Origin: a bacterium
Lineage (GTDB): Bacteria > Electryoneota > Electryoneia > Electryoneales > Electryoneaceae
Assembly: GCA_014729955.1 (NCBI GenBank)
Contig: WJJA01000012.1
Span: 1-5,937, forward strand
Length of the DNA: 5,937 nt
Reading direction: 5' to 3'
Made by a program: the position numbers and the translations under genes. Under the pieces are notes generated by a model. That model had not been told where the DNA came from and searched no databases. It saw only the letters and a program-made list of their open reading frames with translations. Below, in pieces: positions 1-4,841 of this stretch (within the stretch, counting starts at the first letter, position 1; each line of letters begins with the position of its first letter).

Positions 1-367
1 GCCTGACCGTGTCGAGGTCGTCGGCACGCCCTGCATCGCCGCGTGCACCCTCCACGACCTTCTCGGCCATCGCATCGATGGCTTCGTCGCTGTCGTAGAA
101 GCCGTCCGCGATACGCTGCTTTACCTGCGCGAGCTTGTCGGCGCGTTCGGATTCGCCGTACGCTTCCCGATGCATCTTGACCATTTCCTGGTAACGGCTG
201 ATCTCGGCGGCGTCGGACGAAATGTGCGCCTTGTCCTTCCCCTCGGCGGGACGCTTTGCCTCCTCGGCTTTGCGTGCCTCATCCTGAGGGGATCCGGGTT
301 GGGTCGGGTCGATCCCTTTTGGACCGACACCCCCTACACCGGGGTTGTTGTCAATGCGATCCCACAT
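1..367 (-). CDS. flgM: FlgM-like anti-sigma-28 factor, 3' end cut by window edge
   Basis: An open frame starts at the ATG at 367 and runs to the left edge (122 residues visible, C-terminus missing). An AGGAGG lies 8 bases before the start. The first 45 residues are Gly/Pro- and charge-rich (PGVGGVGPKG near residues 9-18) and look disordered. Residues 46-106 resemble the FlgM C-terminal region: an HISSDAAEI segment at 48-56 matches the family's 'v-x-l-S-x-x-A' entry, and ADKLAQVKQRIADGFYDSDE at 76-95 matches its 'R-x-x-k-v-x-x-i-k-x-a-I-x-x-G-x-Y' helix, followed by AMAEKVVEG. FlgM binds sigma-28 in the cytoplasm and is exported through the flagellar apparatus once the hook is complete, releasing sigma-28. 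The protein is longer than the usual roughly 100 residues and has one extra residue between the Gly-x-Tyr and the last helix. The gene follows fliS, not the more usual flgA/flgN neighbourhood. Family assignment is by motif only. Confidence 0.66.
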   Translation of the reverse strand, partial: MWDRIDNNPGVGGVGPKGIDPTQPGSPQDEARKAEEAKRPAEGKDKAHISSDAAEISRYQEMVKMHREAYGESERADKLAQVKQRIADGFYDSDEAIDAMAEKVVEGARGDAGRADDLDTVR

Positions 368-375
368 ATGCAAAT

Positions 376-391
376 CCTCCTCGTTGAGGAG
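376..391 (-). promoter_or_regulatory. Hairpin covering the ribosome binding site of the FlgM-like gene
   Basis: On the minus strand CTCCTC (391-386), a 3-base loop AAC (385-383) and GAGGAG (382-377) form a perfect 6-bp stem. The Shine-Dalgarno AGGAGG is at 381-376, so five of its six bases are paired when the hairpin forms. The AGGAGG also supports the ATG at 367 as the start. The hairpin begins 27 bases after the fliS stop codon, so a ribosome finishing fliS would come close to it but not cover it. A control function is inferred; only the inverted repeat is seen. Confidence 0.5.
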
Positions 392-418
392 TTGATGAAT
401 GCCCTTGTTGTGCGGCAA

Positions 419-802
419 TCAGGCTTCGATACCGTTCTTGCGGGCCTCTTCCCAGGCATCCCGCAGGACTTTGACCTGCTCCAGCACCGGTTTCAGCCTT
501 GCGCTGTCGCTTGTCGCATTGGCCATAAGCAACTCGCGACTGAAAAACGCGTACAGGCTCTCGAGCTTGGTCGCGAATTCTCCACCCTGGGTATGGTCGA
601 GGGCCTTTCGCAACTCCCCCACCAGCCCAAGCGCGAGGTCGAAGCTCTTCGCACGGCTTTCGTAATCGTTTTCGTCGATGGCGCGGATCGCGCCTTTCAG
701 ACCTCGGATCACACCGTCGTAGGCCGTCACGACCAGTTTGCCGGGGTCCTGCGAGCCGAAGGTGACATCGGCGTACTGCGCGTACGGATTAAATGTCGCC
801 AT
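419..802 (-). CDS. fliS: Flagellar filament chaperone FliS
   Basis: This 127-residue protein has the usual FliS length and an all-helical makeup. The N-terminal NPYAQYADVTFGSQDPGKLV segment (residues 5-24) fits the family pattern of a Tyr/Gln-rich start followed by a 'x-x-P-x-x-L' turn. It leads into VVTAYDGVIRGLKGAI (24-39), matching the 'L-x-x-x-L-Y-D-G-A-I' helix. The C-terminus carries the LRDAWEEA helix (113-120) common in the family. FliS binds the disordered C-terminal end of newly made flagellin in the cytoplasm, stops early polymerisation and helps deliver it to the export gate. The ATG at 802 has GGAAAG 5 bases upstream; an ATG at 815 is out of frame. It follows fliD, the standard fliD-fliS order. 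Confidence 0.93.
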   Translation of the reverse strand: MATFNPYAQYADVTFGSQDPGKLVVTAYDGVIRGLKGAIRAIDENDYESRAKSFDLALGLVGELRKALDHTQGGEFATKLESLYAFFSRELLMANATSDSARLKPVLEQVKVLRDAWEEARKNGIEA

Positions 803-884
803 GAGTTCTTTCCATGTAACCTAACGAATCAGCGAACGATTCTTCAAGTGTTCCACGAATTCTTCCAAGCCCCCCACACTTACT

Positions 885-892
885 CTATCGGC
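885..892 (-). promoter_or_regulatory. Sigma-28-like -10 element before fliS (weak candidate promoter)
   Basis: The minus strand reads GCCGATAG here, 7 of 8 bases of the sigma-28 -10 consensus and nearly identical to the element before fliC. At the expected -35 distance (N15) the sequence is TTAT at 911-908, overlapping the last base of the fliD stop codon's neighbourhood and matching only two of four TAAA positions. It would give a leader of roughly 75 bases before fliS. The -10 is good and the -35 is poor, so this may be a weak promoter for fliS and the FlgM-like gene or a chance match. Confidence 0.3.
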
Positions 893-911
893 GAAAACGG
901 CCCGAGCATAA

Positions 912-2546
912 CTAGATAGAATTCAACCACTGGCCTTGAGTTTGTGCCTCGGAGACCGCGTTCTCCATCGCAAGGAACTGACGTTCCAGCATTTGACGCT
1001 TTTGTTCAAGTCGTCGCTCATAGTTTTCAATCTGTGTCTCGAATGCCTCCAGTTCATCGTCGTAAGCATCGTTGACCAGGGTGAACAATCCCTCGTAGGT
1101 GTCGGTGAGATCGTTCACTTCATTGCTGCCCAGCACACCCGCACCGGTGCCGATGCGTACATTCGTCGTGAGGGTGCCGGCTCCTGAAAGGTTTTTCACG
1201 TAAAGCCTCAATCCCTCAATGGGTGTGTCTTCCGCTCCGAGCAGGTAATTCGTGTTTACCACCGTGGCCTCATAGCCTCCGATGGTATGGGTTCCCCCCT
1301 TGGTCAGCTTGCCGCCGGAATACTCCGCAGAGACGGCATACGTGCCGCCCTTGGTTTTTCTGGTACGGGCAAAGTATTCCACATTGGCGCTTTCAGAAGC
1401 CTTGCTGAAGATGAACAGGTTTGCGACATCTGTAAGATTGTCTTCCAGGGCTTCCGTAAGTGTGCTGTCGTTGACTGAAATCTGACCGCTCGTCCCCATG
1501 TTCAAGCCAATGCCCGCCAGGTTGCTGTAGGCATTGTCGTCGGGCAGGCCGGGAATCTCACTGATCGCGATATCCTGGATACGGCTGCGCAGATCGTACA
1601 CCCGGCTGTCGCCGTTAAGCACCCCCGCAACCTCGTTTTCTTCATCCCAGTAGGTCAGCGAGGCGATATCCTTCATGATTGAGTTGTAAGCATCCACCCA
1701 GGAATTGATTTTTGATTTGATTGAAGTAAGATCGTTCTCCACTGTGATTTCAACGCTGCTCGCACTTGTATCCCGCAGATACAAGGTTACGCCCGGGATT
1801 ACATCGGAGATTTGGTTGCTTTCACGTGTGATATACGAACCAGCGCCGGTCGGATAACCGTCCACCTTGATTTCAGCATCCTGTGCACTGCGCGTTTCCG
1901 TGAAGGCCGTCGAGTCGAAGGTTCCGCCGTTCAGGTTCGTGGTACCGCTGGGATCCAGCACAATCGTATTCGAACTACCGGGATCATTGCCCTGCAGGAC
2001 CAGATGAATCGCTGTCGCACCACCGCTGCCGTCGTCGATATAGGAGGCTGTTACCCCCGGATTGTCCGAATCGTTGTTGATCAGTTGCACCAATCCGGCA
2101 ATCGTTGTGCCGCTGCCGACACTTAATGTGACCTCCGTGCCGCCGTAACTGTAATTAAAGGTGCCGGTGCTACCCGAGTGCACCGCCGTGGTATTGATAT
2201 CAGCAAAACCGTCATGGACTTCCGTTTCTGCTTGTGCCAGCTGATTGACATCAATCGTATGGTTTCCGGGTACTGCATCGGAATCAGCGGTAACGGTAAG
2301 GATATCCTGGTCGTTGCTTCGGGCAGCCATTTTCAGCAGCTCATCGGCACTGTCAATGGCTTCCGATTTATTTTTGAACGAAACAACCTTTTCCTGCAGG
2401 CCGACCCATGCACCCTGTTTGCGCTTGACCTCATCTTCACGTTGCAGAATGCGCTGGAGCGGCTGGGCTTCGATCTGCATCAGCAAATCGACCGTATCGC
2501 CCCACTCAATGCCGGAGGCCAAACCTGTAATCGTGGTAGACGGCAT
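912..2546 (-). CDS. fliD: Flagellar filament cap protein FliD (hook-associated protein 2)
   Basis: This 544-residue protein forms the cap at the filament tip, where it folds incoming flagellin subunits. The N-terminus has the FliD signature TGLASGIEWGDTVDLLMQIE (residues 7-26), followed by the long helical FliD_N region to about residue 110. A flagellin/hook 'IN' motif region follows at about 145-197 (GTTIAGLVQLINNDSDNPGV, then AIHLVLQG). The FliD_C domain begins near 222 with AEIKVDG and continues through PGVTLYLRDT (251-260) and SIKSKINSWVDAYNSIM (275-291). It ends with the coiled coil YERRLEQKRQMLERQFLAME (509-528), as in other FliD proteins. The start at 2546 was chosen because GAGGA lies 7 bases upstream and the conserved N-terminus begins there. 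A longer frame from a GTG at 2606 adds 20 residues without a Shine-Dalgarno and would overlap the leader hairpin. The gene lies after the fliC terminator and before fliS. Confidence 0.95.
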   Translation of the reverse strand: MPSTTITGLASGIEWGDTVDLLMQIEAQPLQRILQREDEVKRKQGAWVGLQEKVVSFKNKSEAIDSADELLKMAARSNDQDILTVTADSDAVPGNHTIDVNQLAQAETEVHDGFADINTTAVHSGSTGTFNYSYGGTEVTLSVGSGTTIAGLVQLINNDSDNPGVTASYIDDGSGGATAIHLVLQGNDPGSSNTIVLDPSGTTNLNGGTFDSTAFTETRSAQDAEIKVDGYPTGAGSYITRESNQISDVIPGVTLYLRDTSASSVEITVENDLTSIKSKINSWVDAYNSIMKDIASLTYWDEENEVAGVLNGDSRVYDLRSRIQDIAISEIPGLPDDNAYSNLAGIGLNMGTSGQISVNDSTLTEALEDNLTDVANLFIFSKASESANVEYFARTRKTKGGTYAVSAEYSGGKLTKGGTHTIGGYEATVVNTNYLLGAEDTPIEGLRLYVKNLSGAGTLTTNVRIGTGAGVLGSNEVNDLTDTYEGLFTLVNDAYDDELEAFETQIENYERRLEQKRQMLERQFLAMENAVSEAQTQGQWLNSI

Positions 2547-2553
2547 GATGTTG

Positions 2554-2575
2554 TCCTCGCCTACGGTACGTAGAC
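2554..2575 (-). promoter_or_regulatory. fliD leader hairpin abutting its ribosome binding site
   Basis: Minus-strand GTCTACG (2575-2569), loop TAC (2568-2566) and CGTAGGC (2565-2559) pair as a 7-bp stem with one G-T wobble. The next bases, GAGGA (2558-2554), are the fliD Shine-Dalgarno, 7 bases before the ATG at 2546. The site supports that start codon. The stem touches the ribosome binding site without covering it. Any effect on fliD translation or transcript stability is inference. Confidence 0.42.
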
Positions 2576-2607
2576 TAACCCTTGATTTTGCGTGACGTTG
2601 CGCCACA

Positions 2608-2662
2608 CAAAAAACCCATGGAGAGCGCCCGGTCCATCCCGGAACCTGCGCCTTCCATGGGT
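2608..2662 (-). terminator. fliC: Strong intrinsic terminator after fliC
   Basis: Minus-strand ACCCATGGA (2662-2654) pairs perfectly with TCCATGGGT (2622-2614), a 9-bp outer stem. The 31-base interior can pair further: GCGC 2651-2648 with 2628-2625, or CCGG 2642-2639 with 2632-2629. The stem is followed at once by a run of six T (2614-2609, the first being the last stem base) and then GTG. This is the classic Rho-independent layout for minus-strand transcription. It ends the flagellin message about 78 bases after the fliC stop, which would let flagellin be made in far larger amounts than FliD and FliS. Confidence 0.9.
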
Positions 2663-2685
2663 GGTTTGATCCTGCTTCGGTTAAC

Positions 2686-2714
2686 GCCGGATCCCCCTTG
2701 CAAAAGAATCCGGC
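2686..2714 (-). other. Additional hairpin in the fliC 3' untranslated region
   Basis: Minus-strand GCCGGAT (2714-2708) and ATCCGGC (2692-2686) form a perfect 7-bp stem with a 15-base loop. It lies between the fliC stop codon and the terminator. No T-run follows, so it is not a terminator by itself. GC-rich 3' hairpins can protect messages from 3' exonucleases, which would suit a very abundant flagellin transcript, but that role is inferred. Confidence 0.5.
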
Positions 2715-2739
2715 ACAACCTTCATGTTTTTACTGCCTG

Positions 2740-3591
2740 CTAGCCGACGAGGCCCGCCACGATCTGCGGAATCATGTTCGCCTGGCTCAACATCGACACA
2801 CCGCTCTGCATCAGAATCTGGGTGCGGACGAAGTTGGACATCTCCTTGGCGATGTCGGCATCCCGAATCTGCGATTCGGAGTTGACCGCGTTCTCACGCG
2901 AGATCTGCAGGTTGAGAATCGTGTTGTTGAGTCGGTTGACGTACGAACCGATTCTCGTCCGTTCCTCGTCCTTGATCTCGATCGCGTTGTCCATCGATCC
3001 GATGGTCTGCTGCGCGGACAACGTGTTGGTCAGGTTCGTTCCATCCAGTCCCAGCGCTGATGCCCGCATGTCTGTGAGGTGGATGTAGTAATAGTCCTCA
3101 CCAGCCGTGTTGTACGTTCCGATGTGGAACTTCAACCCTTGCGGATGGCGGCTGGAACCATTGCTGTACGAACCGTTCAGCAGATAGTTACCGTTGTAGT
3201 TCACGGTCTGCGCGATTCGCGTGATCTCGCTCTTCAACTGTTGGAACTCAACGTCGAGAGCTTGACGGTCCAGCGAAGTCAAAGAACCGTTGGATGCCTG
3301 GATGGCCAGGGCGCGCATACGGATCAACTTTTCGTCGATCACCGAAGCGGCACCTTCCGCCGTCGCCAGCAGGTTAACGTTGTAGTTCGCGTTGCGCTCC
3401 GCTTCCTCCATGGAAGAGATCTGAGCGCGCATCCGCTCGCTGATCGCCAGGCCAGCCGGGTCGTCCCAGCTGTAGTTGATCCGGAGACCCGAGGACAGAC
3501 GGGTAATCGCCGTGTCCAACTGTTTCTGGGTCATCCAGATATTGCGCTGGGCGGTCAGAGAGAGGACGTTGTGATTAATCCTCGTACTCAT
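2740..3591 (-). CDS. fliC: Flagellin, short form without large surface domains
   Basis: This 283-residue protein is the structural subunit of the flagellar filament. The D0/D1 N-terminal region is plain: MSTRINHNVLSLTAQRN at residues 1-17, RLSSGLRINYSWDDPAGLAI at 31-50, then helices to about residue 135. A short middle part (about 140-185) holds a Ser/Asn-rich stretch NGSYSNGSS (139-147) and a hydrophobic strand pair ending DMRASALGL (174-182). The C-terminal region is at about 195-283, with SRENAVNSESQIRDADIAKE at 231-250 and ANMIPQIVAG near the end. The length allows only D0 and D1, so the variable D2/D3 domains of longer flagellins are missing. The ATG at 3591 is preferred to a GTG at 3597 because AAGGAGG sits 7 bases before it and the family start MSTRIN begins there. 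A sigma-28 promoter precedes the gene and a terminator follows it. Confidence 0.97.
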   Translation of the reverse strand: MSTRINHNVLSLTAQRNIWMTQKQLDTAITRLSSGLRINYSWDDPAGLAISERMRAQISSMEEAERNANYNVNLLATAEGAASVIDEKLIRMRALAIQASNGSLTSLDRQALDVEFQQLKSEITRIAQTVNYNGNYLLNGSYSNGSSRHPQGLKFHIGTYNTAGEDYYYIHLTDMRASALGLDGTNLTNTLSAQQTIGSMDNAIEIKDEERTRIGSYVNRLNNTILNLQISRENAVNSESQIRDADIAKEMSNFVRTQILMQSGVSMLSQANMIPQIVAGLVG

Positions 3592-3598
3592 GCGCACA

Positions 3599-3605
3599 CC
3601 TCCTT
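3599..3605 (-). promoter_or_regulatory. fliC ribosome binding site, decides start at 3591
   Basis: Minus-strand AAGGAGG is a full Shine-Dalgarno match, 7 bases before the ATG at 3591. The alternative in-frame GTG at 3597 would begin only one base after it, so the ATG is the start. A strong site fits the high output needed for flagellin. Confidence 0.85.
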
Positions 3606-3644
3606 GACTATGTCGTTCCGGAAAGGAACCCCTTGCTGTTCATG

Positions 3645-3672
3645 TTATCGGCGGGCTGAGGGGAAACCTTTA
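3645..3672 (-). promoter_or_regulatory. Sigma-28 (FliA-type) promoter of fliC
   Basis: The minus strand carries TAAA (3672-3669), followed by GG TT, and a perfect GCCGATAA (3652-3645). The spacer between TAAA and GCCGATAA is 16 bases, one more than the common 15 but within reported variation for this sigma family. Transcription would start near 3638, giving a leader of about 46-48 bases ahead of the fliC ATG. This is the usual class of promoter for late flagellar genes and makes fliC independent of the genes upstream. Confidence 0.88.
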
Positions 3673-3818
3673 GCGGAGCGCGAGAGTGAGCATGAGTAGT
3701 CGGAACACAGACCGCTGCAAACCTGCATCTCACAACGCGAATGATTTCAAAGAACCTGGAAACTGCCTGATCGGTTCTGTTAGTTAGCAAAGGGACACGT
3801 AGGCTTCTTTGAACGTCT

Positions 3819-4208
3819 CTACCCTTGAAGATCCATGCTTCGCCCGTTTATGGGATGATAGACCGTCGCACGCATCCCCTCTGCATATCGGCCTGCCAGA
3901 CGTACCTCGCCCTGACCCTGGAGCAGACGTTCACGTTTGGCGTGAAGAGCCTTCATGAGAAGCTGTTCTTCCTGCTTCACCTCCTCGAGCACCTTCCGGT
4001 GCCGCCGTCCCCATTGACGAATCTCCGGAGAAATTCGGCTGTCATCGGGGGGCGGCAGAGGACGTGACGCATCCAGGCCGAACATCTCGGCGATCAGACG
4101 TCTCCGCTCCATGAGAGACCCCATCATCTTCTCTTCATGGTCCACCTGCGCCGCATGACGGGCTTCACGGGTACGTTGAAGCAATTGCTCCGACAGTTGA
4201 TCCTTCAT
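3819..4208 (-). CDS. Small coiled-coil flagellar-locus protein, possibly FliT/FlgN-type chaperone
   Basis: This 129-residue protein is not firmly recognised. Residues 1-44 are helical and highly charged (HEEKMMGSLMERRRLIAEMF at 24-43). A Pro-rich linker follows (SRPLPPPDDS, 48-57). A second helical region at about 60-108 includes VLEEVKQEEQLLMKALHAKR (73-92) and a LAGRYAEG turn. The tail reads TVYHPINGRSMDLQG (115-129). The ending 'LL-x-x-L...r-x-x-x...Y...G-x-x-x-D' resembles small FliT/FlgN-type proteins that keep cap or hook-associated proteins soluble before export, and the size fits. FliT would be expected in a locus with fliC, fliD and fliS and is not otherwise visible here. The ATG at 4208 lies 15 bases after the preceding stop and has only a weak Shine-Dalgarno, suggesting translational coupling. 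It could equally be a lineage-specific protein. Confidence 0.72.
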   Translation of the reverse strand: MKDQLSEQLLQRTREARHAAQVDHEEKMMGSLMERRRLIAEMFGLDASRPLPPPDDSRISPEIRQWGRRHRKVLEEVKQEEQLLMKALHAKRERLLQGQGEVRLAGRYAEGMRATVYHPINGRSMDLQG

Positions 4209-4223
4209 CGCATCAACCGCTTT

Positions 4224-4841
4224 CTATACTTCCGCGACACGCTTGGTGTTGCGAATCGCCTGAAAGGCACTGCGCCAATCTTCCATCACAGGGATCAGCT
4301 CGTACTCGATCAGATCGGCCAACAGAATGGTGTCCTGTTGCGTCTGGGCCTCGATCATCTCGTCGAACATCTCGTTGATCCGATGACCAACCTCCATCAG
4401 GTTCCCCGACGGTGTCTGGATCTCGCTCGCCTTTTTCTTCAGGAGATTCGCGGCCGACTGGGTCGAGCGTACCACGATTTCCAATCCGTCGAGGCAATTC
4501 ACCAGGATCTGGTTGGATTTTTCGACGTCACCCATGCGGAACTCTTCAGCCGCTTTCGAGAACTCCTTGATCACGGTTTCATGGAACTCCGCGATCGTTT
4601 GGATGGTCTCATGCGCCAGCGCGGTCACCTCACCCGTCATCACCTCCAACCGGCTGTAAGTCCCGATCGGTTCCAGGTGACGGTCCGCCTTGCCGGTGAT
4701 ATCTTCGCCGTCCAGGTGGACCTTCACCACGCAACGGCTCTTGTCGAGGGTGGTCGCCATCGAGCCGATCACATCCCCCACCTTCTCACGTCCGGTCAGT
4801 GTCTTGTCGACCTGCTGACCATCCATCAAGACGCTAGTCAT
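4224..4841 (-). CDS. Two-domain protein of unknown function in the flagellar locus
   Basis: This 205-residue protein is unnamed here. Residues 1-70 look like a small alpha/beta domain: strand SVLMDG, a helix at about 18-31, strand CVVKVHLDGEDI (37-48), then a Pro-Gly turn and strand RLEVMTG (64-70). Residues 72-198 look all-helical (ETIQTIAEFHETVIKEFSKA at 78-97), with the segment LLADLIEYELIPVMEDW at 173-189 near the end. A loose memory of 'L-a-D-x-I-E-Y-E-l-x-P' helices in uncharacterised proteins of motile bacteria (possibly DUF8042-like) is unverified. The longer frame to 5042 was rejected: the ATG at 4841 has AAGGAGG (4853-4847) 5 bases upstream, and the extension would overlap the glycosyltransferase. 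The start overlaps the glycosyltransferase stop by 8 bases, so the two are likely translated from one message. There is no signal peptide or membrane segment; it is probably cytoplasmic. Confidence 0.82.
   Translation of the reverse strand: MTSVLMDGQQVDKTLTGREKVGDVIGSMATTLDKSRCVVKVHLDGEDITGKADRHLEPIGTYSRLEVMTGEVTALAHETIQTIAEFHETVIKEFSKAAEEFRMGDVEKSNQILVNCLDGLEIVVRSTQSAANLLKKKASEIQTPSGNLMEVGHRINEMFDEMIEAQTQQDTILLADLIEYELIPVMEDWRSAFQAIRNTKRVAEV

Noticed and set aside
121..330. Minus-strand frame of 69 codons inside the left-edge gene
   Set aside because: It is Arg/Pro-rich and out of frame with the FlgM-like reading, which has a strong ribosome binding site and family motifs. It is a shadow frame.
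871..876. Run of six C (G on the minus strand) in the fliD-fliS gap as a phase-variable tract
   Set aside because: Six bases is too short for appreciable slippage and it is outside any coding region or promoter spacer that I can define.
170..919. Plus-strand open frame of 249 codons opposite fliS and the FlgM-like gene
   Set aside because: It lies antisense to two recognisable genes, spans their intergenic gaps, shows no known motif and has no clear Shine-Dalgarno. The composition of the genes beneath explains it.
2547..2606. Longer FliD with a GTG start at 2606
   Set aside because: No Shine-Dalgarno precedes it, the start lies just beyond the T-run of the fliC terminator, and FliD homologues begin near the ATG at 2546.
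2583..2611. Possible sigma-54 or sigma-70 promoter between the fliC terminator and fliD
   Set aside because: A GG...GC pair resembling sigma-54 has an 11-base spacer where 10 is required, and the sigma-70-like hexamers are poor.
3751..3778. Inverted repeat AGAACC/GGTTCT as a terminator after the 129-residue gene
   Set aside because: The stem is only 6 bp with a 16-base loop and the following bases (TTGAAATC) are not a proper T-run. It could act weakly but is not supportable.
3608..3790. Minus-strand frame of 60 codons in the fliC promoter region
   Set aside because: It runs through the sigma-28 promoter and leader, has no ribosome binding site of note and no recognisable motif.
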